Assembly (NCBI RefSeq): GCF_001436045.1
Contig: NZ_AZER01000013.1
Coordinates: 82,721 to 146,720, forward strand
DNA: 64,000 bases
Direction: 5' to 3'
Source: Limosilactobacillus frumenti DSM 13145
GTDB lineage: Bacteria > Bacillota > Bacilli > Lactobacillales > Lactobacillaceae
Every line of letters begins with the position of its first letter. Position 1 is the stretch's first letter. Shown piece by piece: positions 43,269 to 52,067 of this stretch. Below the pieces are notes generated by a model. It ran no database searches and was not told the DNA's origin. It was given only the letters and a program-made list of their open reading frames with translations. The translations under genes and the position numbers were made by a program.

Positions 43269-43970
43269 TTATTTCAGCTGGCTTTTAATCATTTGGCTCA
43301 TGAATGCCTGTTCGGCTTGTCGGGAAACTTGCTGTATTTGTTGGGCACTCATCTGCGGATCCTTTGCCATTGCCGCTTGCACTTTATTTGTGACGAAAAC
43401 CTGGGCTTGATGCTGCATAGCATCACCTGCTTTGCCGGCCTTGGTTTGGAGCTGCTTGGCCTGACCAGTTGTAACCTTAATATATGATTGCGGATAATTA
43501 ATCACGTTTGTCCGTTCAATCAAGGTACCATCCATCCCGGACCACATGTACAAAGCCTTATAAAATTTATTTTTAAAGTACCACCGCGTCTCAGTAGTTG
43601 TTAACTGTGGTTCTTGACGATTTGAAAACTTCATTTTACTGGTGGTGTATTCATTAGCCTGGGTATGATGAGTCTTGCTGTGCTTCAAGCTGGTTTTATA
43701 GATAAAAACATTATCTTTACCACTATTCCCAATAGGCTGGTAAATTGCTAACGGTAGCTTGCCACCGGCAGAGTAAACCGTTTTGGTTGTAGTTGTGGTT
43801 ACTGTATGCATTCCAAAGTGATGACTGTAGTTTAACGTCATCAGAGTAGTTGAGCCCACGAAAAGGAGACCAAAGATCACTGTCCCAACAATACGGGACG
43901 GACGGTGGTTAATAAACATGACACAAGCGAAGAGGGCCATCGCAGAGATAAACATCAGAATGATAATCAT
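43269..43970 (-). CDS. DUF4811 membrane-associated protein, exporter partner
   Basis: 233 residues, with two N-terminal membrane helices (about 3-19 and 27-46) and a soluble part that probably faces outside: Thr/Lys-rich strand region, then a Gln/Ala-rich C-terminal helix (KVQAAMAKDPQMSAQQIQQVSRQAEQ within two blocks). DUF4811 proteins in lactobacilli are usually encoded next to LmrB-like exporters, as here: the start overlaps the MFS stop by ATGA. Its role in export is unknown. Confidence 0.87.
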   Translation of the reverse strand: MIIILMFISAMALFACVMFINHRPSRIVGTVIFGLLFVGSTTLMTLNYSHHFGMHTVTTTTTKTVYSAGGKLPLAIYQPIGNSGKDNVFIYKTSLKHSKTHHTQANEYTTSKMKFSNRQEPQLTTTETRWYFKNKFYKALYMWSGMDGTLIERTNVINYPQSYIKVTTGQAKQLQTKAGKAGDAMQHQAQVFVTNKVQAAMAKDPQMSAQQIQQVSRQAEQAFMSQMIKSQLK

Positions 43971-45466
43971 TTAGCATCCTCCTCTCCCACAATATCTTGA
44001 GAATCAAGTTTTAAGTGAATGCCATTACCACTGGTGACAAAGAACGTTAGTACCAGACCGGTCAGGGCAAAGACAATCGCAAACCAGAAGGCAGCGTGGT
44101 AACCAATCAAAGTAGCATCAAACATCTTTGACTTATATTGCAACGGTGCGGCCGCCAATAATGAATGGGCTGGCTTATGATTATTTGTAACGTTCGTCAG
44201 TACAGAAATCATGATCGCAGTCCCGACAGAAGTGGCTACCTGCCGCAAGGTGTTGTTAACCGCAGTCCCATGTGAAATTAGTTTATATGGTAAGGAGTTC
44301 ATTCCGGCAGTTGTGACCGGCATCATTACCATAGAGATTCCGAACATCCGTACGGCATACAAGAACACAATGTAAATGATGGGGGTGTCACGGGTAATGA
44401 AGGCAAAAGGAATCGTGCCAATGGCGAGAATGAACATTCCCGTGATCGCAAGTCGACGGGCGCCGTGACGGTCAAAGAGATTTCCCGTAATGGGGCTCAT
44501 GAGTCCCATAAAGAGGGCACCAAATAAGAGGGTGAGCCCGGAATGAAAAGCAGACATTCCATGGATAATCTGCAAGTACAGCGGAATTACTAATTCAACC
44601 CCGACCATGGCCATCATTACGATGGAACTCAGAACAGTTGCTAGGGTGAACTCGCCACTTTTGAACACTTTGAATTCCAAGAACGGTTCTTCGAGTTTAT
44701 TTTGCCGTAACACAAGGAAGGTGACTAAGATGGCCCCAACGATAATCGTGGTGATTACGACGGAGTCAGTCCAGCCGTCGTTCCCAACACTAGAAAAGCC
44801 GTATAGCATACTACCGAATCCCGCCGTTGAAATGATAACGGATAACCAATCCAGGTGTGGCTTTTGATTAGGAATGACGTTTTTAACTAAGAACAGACTG
44901 GCAATAATCACAACAGCTGCGATTGGGACGATCATCCCGAACAGCCAACGCCAGCTGAAATTATCAATTACCCATCCAGAAAGGGTCGGGCCAATCGCAG
45001 GGGCGAGGCCAATGACCAGTCCATTGATCCCCATGGCGGCACCCCGCTTTTCAGGTGGGTAAATAGTCAGCATGATATTCTGCATGAGGGGCATGGTAAT
45101 CCCAACACCTAGGGCTTGGATAAGCCGTCCGCTTAATAAGACCGGGAATGATGGCGCTAACCAAGACATAATTGTGCCAATTTCAAAGACCGTCATTGCA
45201 ATGACATATAGTGTCTTTGTGTTAAAACGGGAACTAAGGTAGGCACTGATTGGAATCATAATCCCATTCACCATTAAGAACCCAGTTGTCAGCCACTGAA
45301 CTGTTGAAGTACTGATATTGAAAGCAGTCATCAGAGCAGGGAAGGCCGTGGACAGGATGGTCTGGTTTAAGATTGTACAAAAGGTCCCAATCAGGAGAAC
45401 CAGAACCATTAGACTTCTGTTATATGGCCGATTATTGATATCGACAGTGACAGATTGTTGATCCAC
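43967..45466 (-). CDS. DHA2-family multidrug MFS transporter (LmrB-like)
   Basis: 499-residue 14-helix exporter. Helix 1 LIGTFCTILNQTILSTAFPALM, motif A YLSSRFNTKTL, and motif C-like NGLVIGLAPAIGPTLSGWVID are visible. GTG 45466 has AAGAGG 8 nt upstream; TTG 45469 directly before it is an alternative, while ATG 45496 lies in the promoter. Operon with DUF4811, divergent from a MerR-type regulator across a shared palindrome, so induction by a drug or stress ligand is likely. Substrates are unknown. Confidence 0.9.
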   Translation of the reverse strand: MDQQSVTVDINNRPYNRSLMVLVLLIGTFCTILNQTILSTAFPALMTAFNISTSTVQWLTTGFLMVNGIMIPISAYLSSRFNTKTLYVIAMTVFEIGTIMSWLAPSFPVLLSGRLIQALGVGITMPLMQNIMLTIYPPEKRGAAMGINGLVIGLAPAIGPTLSGWVIDNFSWRWLFGMIVPIAAVVIIASLFLVKNVIPNQKPHLDWLSVIISTAGFGSMLYGFSSVGNDGWTDSVVITTIIVGAILVTFLVLRQNKLEEPFLEFKVFKSGEFTLATVLSSIVMMAMVGVELVIPLYLQIIHGMSAFHSGLTLLFGALFMGLMSPITGNLFDRHGARRLAITGMFILAIGTIPFAFITRDTPIIYIVFLYAVRMFGISMVMMPVTTAGMNSLPYKLISHGTAVNNTLRQVATSVGTAIMISVLTNVTNNHKPAHSLLAAAPLQYKSKMFDATLIGYHAAFWFAIVFALTGLVLTFFVTSGNGIHLKLDSQDIVGEEDAK

Positions 45467-45504
45467 CAAGAAAACCTCTTTTCGAAAAATAGTCAATGCA
45501 AATC

Positions 45505-45567
45505 AATATAAGACTATTCGACATCATTGTCAAATTATTTGACAAAAGTAACTGATTTTATCATAAT
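45505..45567. promoter_or_regulatory. Divergent promoters around a shared 19-bp palindrome
   Basis: TTGTCAAATTATTTGACAA (45527-45545) carries a TTGACA -35 box on each strand. Minus: TTGACA (45533-45528), 17 nt, TATATT (45510-45505) for the exporter. Plus: TTGACA (45539-45544), 17 nt, CATAAT (45562-45567) for the regulator. Confidence 0.8.
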
Positions 45568-45598
45568 AATTGGCGGTTATAGAAAGTGGAGGTATTTC

Positions 45599-46039
45599 AT
45601 GAAAGCTTTAGCAGAACGATTTCGACAAATGATGAGTCAACATAATTTACGAATTACGATGTCCCAATTATCAGAGATGACGGGGGTATCACCGAGTCAA
45701 CTCCGTTATTGGGAGAAGAAACACTATATTCGCTCTGAGCAGGGTGAGAAAAATCAAAACCACTTGTTTCCTATTCAAATGCTCTACCGAGTATGCACAA
45801 TTAAATTCTTTTTAGACCAGGGATATACATTGACCAACGCTGTGCAAAAAGCTGAAGCACATCGGGAGTCAATTAAGTTATTCCGTCAATTTGTTGCTGA
45901 CCAGCAGTTACATGTCAATCAAACGGGCCCTAATAAAGCTGAAATTAGTATTGGAAAGATTGCAGAAGACCCGGAAACGGAGGTATATGCCACTATCAAT
46001 GGTGATAAGACAGAATTACACCTCCGTAAGCAGGGATGA
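45599..46039 (+). CDS. MerR-family transcriptional regulator
   Basis: 146 residues. The winged helix-turn-helix is MSQLSEMTGVSPSQLRYWEKKHYI (in two helices) with wing residues NQNHLFPIQM, followed by a helical region TIKFFLDQGYTLTNAVQKAEAHRES. No Cys pair for metal sensing and no large ligand-binding domain. ATG 45599 follows GGAGG; the longer frame from 45527 would start inside the operator. By position it controls the divergent MFS-DUF4811 operon and itself. Confidence 0.88.
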   Translation: MKALAERFRQMMSQHNLRITMSQLSEMTGVSPSQLRYWEKKHYIRSEQGEKNQNHLFPIQMLYRVCTIKFFLDQGYTLTNAVQKAEAHRESIKLFRQFVADQQLHVNQTGPNKAEISIGKIAEDPETEVYATINGDKTELHLRKQG

Positions 46040-46048
46040 TTTAACGTT

Positions 46049-46069
46049 CCATACTTGCTTGTGGTATGG
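46049..46069 (+). promoter_or_regulatory. Inverted repeat upstream of a small gene
   Basis: CCATAC (46049-46054) and GTATGG (46064-46069) flank a 9-nt spacer, and the right arm overlaps a likely -10 region (GGTATAAATGAT). It may be an operator. Confidence 0.4.
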
Positions 46070-46108
46070 TATAAATGATAGCTTTAGACGATTATAGGAA
46101 GGACAGCG

Positions 46109-46462
46109 ATGAGCTTGGCTGAAGAAGTATCTTACAGTAAGTTGAACAGTAATGCCGCAAAGAAAAATGCATTACAGGCATTTATCTCTTTTTATGTTGA
46201 CCAATATCGGCGCAATAACCTGGAAATTCTCGGTGCTAAAGTATCAAACAAGGTTATGAGCACGATCAACGCCATTCTGCATGATAATTTGTATATGGCC
46301 CATGATGAATTGGTAGCTACTAGTGAACGACTCTCAAAGCCAGCCTATGAGGAAATTCTTAATGAACTGACTGACCTGAAGTTTGATGCATCTGGTGAAC
46401 CAGCAACACCATTTCACCAATTATGGCAGCAAGAAGAGGAATCTTTACCAACTGAAGATTAA
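46109..46462 (+). CDS. Small conserved-looking hypothetical protein
   Basis: 117 residues, not recognised. Predicted all-helical and cytosolic, with segments ALQAFISFYVDQYRRNNLEIL and LYMAHDELVATSERLSKPAYEEIL, and an acidic tail (QQEEESLPTED). No Cys and no membrane helix. AGGAAGG lies 8 nt upstream of ATG 46109, and codon use fits its neighbours, so it is a real gene. It has its own promoter-like region with an inverted repeat and its own terminator, and lies between a drug-exporter regulator and RNase J. No function is proposed. Confidence 0.75.
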   Translation: MSLAEEVSYSKLNSNAAKKNALQAFISFYVDQYRRNNLEILGAKVSNKVMSTINAILHDNLYMAHDELVATSERLSKPAYEEILNELTDLKFDASGEPATPFHQLWQQEEESLPTED

Positions 46463-46466
46463 TTAC

Positions 46467-46504
46467 AACGCCGAGGAGGTTTTTAACCTGCTAGGCGTTT
46501 TTGA
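46467..46504 (+). terminator. Intrinsic terminator
   Basis: AACGCC...GGCGTT with an inner GAGGTT/AACCTG stem, followed by a T-tract. Confidence 0.8.
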
Positions 46505-46584
46505 TTTAGCTGATTTCTTCCGCCAGTGACCGACTTATGGTACAATACAAATAGTTTTACGTGCGATGAAAAATAAAACTAAAT

Positions 46585-46633
46585 AACGAACCAACTTAGA
46601 CTAATCTTCGGCATTAGGCTAGTTATTTTCGTT
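46585..46633 (+). promoter_or_regulatory. Long imperfect leader hairpin before the RNase J gene
   Basis: AACGAA, AACTTAG and ACTAAT pair in order with ATTAGG, CTAGTT and TTCGTT, closing a CTTCGG-type loop. There is no T-tract, so it is not an obvious terminator. RNase genes are often autoregulated through 5' leaders; that is only a suggestion here. Confidence 0.4.
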
Positions 46634-46684
46634 AACATTCCTAAAACTACAAATTATTTTAGAAAGAAAGGTAAAGACATATTT

Positions 46685-48544
46685 ATGGCGAAACTGAATA
46701 TCAAGAATAATGAAGTTGCCTTTTACGCCATGGGTGGCCTTGGCGAAATCGGTAAGAATATGTACTGTGTTCAATTCCAGGACGAAATTGTCATCATCGA
46801 CTGTGGGGTCCTTTTTCCTGAAGATGAGTTGCTTGGGGTTGATTATGTCATTCAAAACTATGACTACTTGATTGAAAATAAGGACAAAATCAAGGGAATT
46901 TTTATCACCCACGGTCACGAAGATCACATTGGGGGATTACCATTCTTCCTGCAAAAGGTTAATGTGCCAATTTACGCAGGTCCATTTGCAATGTCCTTAA
47001 TCAAGGGTAAGTTGGAAGAAAAGCACTTGCTTCGGAATGCAGAACTGCACGAAATTAATGAATTCGATGAAGTCCACTTTAAGAAACTGTGGGTCAGCTT
47101 CTTCCGGACAACCCACTCAATTCCTGATACCTTGGGTGTGGCAGTTCACACGCCACAAGGAACGATCATTCAAACTGGGGACTTTAAGTTTGACTTGACA
47201 CCAGTTGGTCACCTTCCTGGTCCAAATCTTCAGCAAATGGCTAAGCTGGGGGATGACGGCGTCCTGCTATTAACTTCCGATAGTACGAACGCTGAGCGTC
47301 CACAGTTTACGAAGTCTGAACGATGGGTTGATATCCATATTCGGCGGATTTTCGAACGTATCAAGGGGCGGATTATCTTTGCTTCCTTTGCTTCTAACGT
47401 TTACCGTTTGCGGGAAGCATCTGATGCCGCAATTGCGCAGGGACGTAAAATTGCCGTCTTTGGGCGGAGTATGGAAAACGCCATTGCCGCTGGTCAAGAA
47501 CTTGGTTACCTAAAGATTCCCAAGGATTCCTTGATTGACCAAAATGAAATTAACAATTATCCGCCTGAAAAAGTCATGATCATGTGTACTGGTTCGCAGG
47601 GTGAACCAATGGCGGCTTTAAGTCGAATTGCCAACGGAACTCACCGGCAGATTAGTATCCAACCTGGGGACACTGTTGTCTTCTCTAGTAACCCAATTCC
47701 AGGAAACACCACCAGTGTCAACGCCCTGATCAACAAACTAGAAGAAGACGGGGCGGAAGTTATCCATGGTTACGTTAACAATATCCACACCTCTGGACAC
47801 GGTGGTCAAATTGATGAAGAGTTTATGCTGCGGTTAATGAAGCCGAAGTTCTTCGCTCCGGTTCACGGTGAATACCGGATGCAAAAGATTCACACTAAAT
47901 TAGCTGAAATGACTGGTGTTCCTCGTGATCACTGCTTTATCTTAGCTAATGGTGACGTTTTGGCATTGACCAAGGATTCTGCCCGCGTAGCTGACCATAT
48001 TGACTCTGCAGGGGATGTTTACATCGATGGTCGTGATGCTGGTGATACTGTCGGTAACCCCGAAATTCATGAACGGCAACTGTTGTCTGAAGAAGGGGTG
48101 GTTACGGCCATCGCTGTTGTCGACTTGAAGGACTACCAGATTGTTGCGGGGCCAGATATCGTTTCCCGGGGATTTGTTTACATGCATGAATCCCAAGAAC
48201 TAATCAAGGCCGCCAACCACGAAGTCTTCTGGGCAATCTTAAACACCTTTAAGAATCATAAGCGGGTTGACCGGCGAGCCTTGAACCGGACAATTATTTC
48301 TCGCCTGCAGAAGCTGCTTTATGCCCGGACCGGGCGGCGGCCAGTGATCATTCCAATGATTACGATTTTGAATGGTGATAAGCATTACGAAAACCACCAT
48401 TACCGTCAACCAAGCAATAAAAAGAAGAATCACCGCTCTCAAAATGCTAACCAAAAGCAGGAAGAGAAGCAGGTCCATTCTCATCATCGGGCTCACCACA
48501 AGAAGAATAACAAACAGGAGCAACCTGTTGCTGCTGGTGAATAA
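46685..48544 (+). CDS. rnjA: Ribonuclease J
   Basis: Metallo-beta-lactamase/beta-CASP ribonuclease with endo- and 5'-3' exonuclease activity in mRNA decay and rRNA maturation. 619 residues against about 555 for Bacillus RNase J1. Zinc motif HGHEDH (76-81) is intact, unlike RNase J2, and FRTTHSIPD, QTGDFKFD and HTSGHGGQ follow. GGLGEIGKNMYCVQFQDE is J1-like. After the C-terminal domain comes a tail of about 57 residues (from about 563) rich in Lys, His, Gln and Asn. ATG 46685 follows AAAGGT at a rather long spacing. It is preceded by a hairpin leader and followed by a terminator. Confidence 0.93.
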   Translation: MAKLNIKNNEVAFYAMGGLGEIGKNMYCVQFQDEIVIIDCGVLFPEDELLGVDYVIQNYDYLIENKDKIKGIFITHGHEDHIGGLPFFLQKVNVPIYAGPFAMSLIKGKLEEKHLLRNAELHEINEFDEVHFKKLWVSFFRTTHSIPDTLGVAVHTPQGTIIQTGDFKFDLTPVGHLPGPNLQQMAKLGDDGVLLLTSDSTNAERPQFTKSERWVDIHIRRIFERIKGRIIFASFASNVYRLREASDAAIAQGRKIAVFGRSMENAIAAGQELGYLKIPKDSLIDQNEINNYPPEKVMIMCTGSQGEPMAALSRIANGTHRQISIQPGDTVVFSSNPIPGNTTSVNALINKLEEDGAEVIHGYVNNIHTSGHGGQIDEEFMLRLMKPKFFAPVHGEYRMQKIHTKLAEMTGVPRDHCFILANGDVLALTKDSARVADHIDSAGDVYIDGRDAGDTVGNPEIHERQLLSEEGVVTAIAVVDLKDYQIVAGPDIVSRGFVYMHESQELIKAANHEVFWAILNTFKNHKRVDRRALNRTIISRLQKLLYARTGRRPVIIPMITILNGDKHYENHHYRQPSNKKKNHRSQNANQKQEEKQVHSHHRAHHKKNNKQEQPVAAGE

Positions 48545-48551
48545 ATATATC

Positions 48552-48590
48552 AATCGTTCTGAGAAATTAAGCGCTCAGAGCGATTTTTTG
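48552..48590 (+). terminator. Intrinsic terminator after the RNase J gene
   Basis: AATCGTTCTGAG pairs with CTCAGAGCGATT (one G-U), then TTTT. Confidence 0.82.
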
Positions 48591-48665
48591 GTAATTAGGG
48601 CTAAAAAACAATCAATATATTTGGTATGATCAATTTTAGTAACTATTTAATTTGGAGGAATCTCG

Positions 48666-49859
48666 ATGACTGGAAGAGACTACTTAAAAATCTGGTATCG
48701 GGTTCAGATTGCCGCCACCTTAGTGATTCTATTCATGATGATTCGGAACTTTGAACTTGGTCGTAATATTTGGCTCCGTCTGTTGTGGATGGTAATCATT
48801 TTGGCGATTGGCCTAGGAATTGAATTGACACCACACTTACCACCCATTGTTTGCCGAGTTAACGCTTGGCTCCAGGCAATTGCCCAGTCGGTCATTTTAA
48901 CCTTTGCCTGGGGTGTTATTACCCGGGAAATGATCGTTCTTCTGCATATGCCATCACGGGGTGTTGTCTCACTGATGATTTTGTTCTACTTCGTGATGTA
49001 CGCCCCCTTTGCAAGTGTCATTGGTGGGCAGCTGCATGCAGACTGGGAACGGTTCTTATTTGTATTGTGGATGTTTTGGAACGTCATTTATCCGTACTTT
49101 AACTTGCCACTGGACTTGATTAATAATCCAAAGTTATCCGCCTTACTAACTACTGGAGCAGTTGGCGCGATGGGTTACTTCATTCTTATCACTACGGTTA
49201 TGCGGGCATGGCACCTATCATGGCCGGGCTTGAAGCCACACTTTAGCGGCGACTTCAACTGGTGGATTTTGTTACTGCTTGTTGTGCTCTTCTTCGTTGC
49301 TGCCTTGGCGCCATTGTTTTCTGGATTCAAATTGCCGAACCACCAACGAGTCTTTGAACTGACGTGCACGGCTTTTGAGTCTGGAGTTGGTGAAGAAACC
49401 CTATTCCGCTTTGCTCTTATGGGAGTGCTTTTTGATGCCCTTCATAACGTCCAGCAGCGTCTTCCGATTGCCTTGGTGACTTCAGCAGTACTCTTTGGCT
49501 TGATGCATTTGAGTAATATCTTGCTTGCTGGCCAATCGGTGCCGCTAACCATTTATCAGGCACTGAATGCCACACTAGTTGGCCTTTTCTTGGCAGTTAC
49601 GTATGTCTATACCGGCCAATTATGGTTGGTAATGTTAATGCACTTCACTAGTGATTGGATTAGCTTTGTTACTTCTAATAGCAGCAAGATCGTCGGGACA
49701 TTAACGAGTGTTGACTGGTTATCATTATTACTGATTGCTGTGGTAATCATCGTGTTAACAATTTGGATGATGTTTGGCCAACGCCGTAATGTTATGGAAC
49801 GTCACGTTGATCGCTTAACAGGTAAACACCAGCACTTTGGCTTTTCAATTCAATACTAG
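48666..49859 (+). CDS. CPBP-family intramembrane metalloprotease
   Basis: 397-residue protein with about ten membrane helices. The CPBP (Abi) signature is complete: GVGEETLFR (motif 1, EExxxR), FGLMHLSN (motif 2, FxxxH) and LMHFTSDW (motif 3). These residues form the zinc-free or metal-dependent active site of Rce1-like proteases. The N-terminal half (first about 200 residues) is an additional membrane region with no clear match, making the protein longer than simple CPBP proteins. In lactobacilli, some are bacteriocin self-immunity proteins, but no bacteriocin gene is nearby. ATG 48666 follows GGAGG. Confidence 0.88.
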   Translation: MTGRDYLKIWYRVQIAATLVILFMMIRNFELGRNIWLRLLWMVIILAIGLGIELTPHLPPIVCRVNAWLQAIAQSVILTFAWGVITREMIVLLHMPSRGVVSLMILFYFVMYAPFASVIGGQLHADWERFLFVLWMFWNVIYPYFNLPLDLINNPKLSALLTTGAVGAMGYFILITTVMRAWHLSWPGLKPHFSGDFNWWILLLLVVLFFVAALAPLFSGFKLPNHQRVFELTCTAFESGVGEETLFRFALMGVLFDALHNVQQRLPIALVTSAVLFGLMHLSNILLAGQSVPLTIYQALNATLVGLFLAVTYVYTGQLWLVMLMHFTSDWISFVTSNSSKIVGTLTSVDWLSLLLIAVVIIVLTIWMMFGQRRNVMERHVDRLTGKHQHFGFSIQY

Positions 49860-49870
49860 AGATACAAAAA

Positions 49871-49906
49871 GACCGTCATCCTCGTGATTTACGAAGGTGA
49901 CGGTCT
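49871..49906. terminator. Bidirectional terminator
   Basis: GACCGTCA pairs with TGACGGTC; A- and T-runs flank it on both sides, between the convergent CPBP and ABC permease genes. Confidence 0.82.
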
Positions 49907-49920
49907 TCTTTTGTTCTAAT

Positions 49921-50580
49921 TTAGGCCATGTGGTGGTCTAAATAGCGGGCAAGGAGCGACAGAGAATAACAAACGATAAAGTACATTACCGCTAATGCGA
50001 CGAACATTGGAATAATGTAATTCGTATTTTGCCCGTAAATGATTTGTGCATGGTACATCAATTCTGGAAGTACGATAATGGTTGCCAGTGACGTATCCTT
50101 AACTAACGAAATAAACTGTGAAACAAGTGCGGGCAGCATGTTCTTAATTGCCTGTGGTAAGACGATTAGGCGCAAGGCTTGCCACTTGGTCAATCCGTTA
50201 GCTAATGCCCCTTCAGTTTGTCCATAATCAATTGATAGAATTCCTGAACGCACAATTTCCGCGACCATGGCAGATTCAAAAATCGTCAGGGCCATAATGG
50301 CGGCCGGAATGATTTCTGGCTTGATCCCGATGTTTGGTAAACCAAAATAGGTGAAGAAAATGATCAACAGGAGTGGCAGGTTCCGGATCAGGTCAATAAT
50401 AAAGCCCACGATTGCTGAAACGTAATGGATCTTTTCATAACGGATAATGCCGAGTAGCGTCCCGATAATAAAACTACAAATAATTGAAGCAACAGAGATT
50501 TCAATCGTGATCCATAATCCCTGGAGAAGGAAGCGCACGTTAACCCATGAATAAGCATCAATAAAATTTTGCATGTTCAC
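49921..50580 (-). CDS. Polar amino acid ABC transporter permease (second)
   Basis: 219-residue inner-membrane subunit with five helices. The ABC-coupling EAA loop reads EGALANGLTKWQALRLIVLPQA. The HisM/GlnP-type N-terminus is GLWITIEISVASIICSFIIGTLLG. It pairs with the upstream permease to form a heterodimeric channel for the importer encoded at 49921-52808. It is the last gene of the operon, 7 nt after the preceding stop, and runs into a bidirectional terminator. Glutamate/glutamine-type cargo is likely from the family. Confidence 0.92.
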   Translation of the reverse strand: MNMQNFIDAYSWVNVRFLLQGLWITIEISVASIICSFIIGTLLGIIRYEKIHYVSAIVGFIIDLIRNLPLLLIIFFTYFGLPNIGIKPEIIPAAIMALTIFESAMVAEIVRSGILSIDYGQTEGALANGLTKWQALRLIVLPQAIKNMLPALVSQFISLVKDTSLATIIVLPELMYHAQIIYGQNTNYIIPMFVALAVMYFIVCYSLSLLARYLDHHMA

Positions 50581-50587
50581 GCCTCCC

Positions 50588-51226
50588 CTAAGCTAATTTC
50601 TTTTCCAAGTGCCGCATGTAATAACTTAACGGCAACGTAATGATTAGGTACATGATACCAACGATGAAGTAGGTTGGAATCGTCTGCAGAGTATCATTGG
50701 CAATCATGTTTCCCTCATACATCAGGTCAAAACCAGCCACAAAGGCTAAGACAGAGGAGTTCTTAACCAGGTTAATAAATTGGTTACCGAGCGGTGGAAT
50801 GATTACTTTGAATGCCTGCGGAAGGATGATGTAACGCATTGCTTGGCCCGTGGTTAATCCGTTCGCCAACGCCCCTTCCAACTGACCGGCTTCCACTGAA
50901 TTGATGCCGGCCCGCACTGTTTCGGCAATGAAGGCCGAAGTGTATAGTGTTAGGCCGATCGTTCCAGCAGTGAAGCCGCTAATCTTTGTAAAGTACATGG
51001 GTACAATCAGGAAGAAAGCCATCGCAATCACCAGCAAAGGGATGTTCCGAAAAACTTCAACATAGACAGAGCCGATGATCCGAATTACTTTATATTTGGA
51101 AATTTCCAGAAGGGCAAAGAAGGTTCCAATGATCAGACTGCCGATTAAAGCAATCACACTACATAATATTGTGTTCCAGAGGCCGCTCAGGAGGGATGGC
51201 CACTGGCTACTAATAATTTCTAACAT
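50588..51226 (-). CDS. Polar amino acid ABC transporter permease (first)
   Basis: 212-residue permease, five helices, with the EAA loop EGALANGLTTGQAMRYIILPQA, nearly identical to that of its partner. The ATG overlaps the stop codon of the binding-protein gene (TAATG), showing translational coupling. Together with the second permease it forms the membrane part of a four-gene importer. Confidence 0.92.
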   Translation of the reverse strand: MLEIISSQWPSLLSGLWNTILCSVIALIGSLIIGTFFALLEISKYKVIRIIGSVYVEVFRNIPLLVIAMAFFLIVPMYFTKISGFTAGTIGLTLYTSAFIAETVRAGINSVEAGQLEGALANGLTTGQAMRYIILPQAFKVIIPPLGNQFINLVKNSSVLAFVAGFDLMYEGNMIANDTLQTIPTYFIVGIMYLIITLPLSYYMRHLEKKLA

Positions 51227-52056
51227 TATCGTTTCATCTCCTGATAGTTAAATCCTTTAACGTTTCCGAACCACTTTAACAGGAGCCGGTTATATGTCCC
51301 GTTTTTCTCTAACCGAGCCAGTGCCCAGTTGAGCTTATTGCGGAAACGCTGCTGGTTCTTATTAACCGCAATTCCGTATGGTTCCTTGGTAAAGTTACCA
51401 CCAACAACTTCGTATCCAGGGTTTTCACTGGCCATCCCGTAAAGAATCCCATTGTCAGTTGTCAATGCTTGACCCTGCTTTGATTTAAGGGCAGTCATTG
51501 CCTGAGCATAATCCGATAATTGCAAAACCCGCGCCTTGGGTGCAATCTTAGCAACGTTTTTAACTGAGTTGGAACCAGAAACTCCAAGGATTACGGCCCC
51601 CTTATGGTTCAGATCCTGAATATTCTTAATGGGGCTCCCTTTTTTGACTAGTAGTGACTGGCCGGCGTCAAAGTATGAGTGGGTGAAATCAACCTGCTTT
51701 GCCCGGTCTGGCGTAATCGTCATTGTGGCCATGATGGCGTCAATATTACCATTCTTTAATAGCGGTACCCGCGTACCCGAGGTGACAGGAACAAACACGC
51801 ACTTACCATCTTTTCCGAGGATTTCCTTCGTCATTGCCTTGGCGAGGTCAATTTCAAATCCCTCGAGTTTGCCTGTCCGGATATTTTCCAAACCAAACAA
51901 GCGGGTATCAGATTTAACACCCCAGGTAATTTGCTTACTCTTCATATCTGCGGAGAGAACGTCGCGTTTTGCAACTGACTGGTTACTACAGCCAGCAAGG
52001 CCACCAACGGTCAGAAGGACAGCACAGAGAGCAATCCAATGCCATAATTTTTTCAT
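51226..52056 (-). CDS. Amino acid ABC transporter substrate-binding lipoprotein
   Basis: 276-residue periplasmic-binding-protein-like lipoprotein. The lipobox is LAGCSN (Cys23), anchoring it to the outer face of the membrane. SBP_bac_3 features: LEGFEIDLAKAMTKEI, DAIMATMTITPDRAKQVDFT (ligand contacts with Arg) and YGIAVNKNQQ. The ligand-binding Arg and Asp fit glutamate, glutamine or similar polar amino acids. It lies 11 nt after the ATPase gene and overlaps the permease gene. Confidence 0.93.
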   Translation of the reverse strand: MKKLWHWIALCAVLLTVGGLAGCSNQSVAKRDVLSADMKSKQITWGVKSDTRLFGLENIRTGKLEGFEIDLAKAMTKEILGKDGKCVFVPVTSGTRVPLLKNGNIDAIMATMTITPDRAKQVDFTHSYFDAGQSLLVKKGSPIKNIQDLNHKGAVILGVSGSNSVKNVAKIAPKARVLQLSDYAQAMTALKSKQGQALTTDNGILYGMASENPGYEVVGGNFTKEPYGIAVNKNQQRFRNKLNWALARLEKNGTYNRLLLKWFGNVKGFNYQEMKR

Positions 52057-52067
52057 TATGCTGCCTC

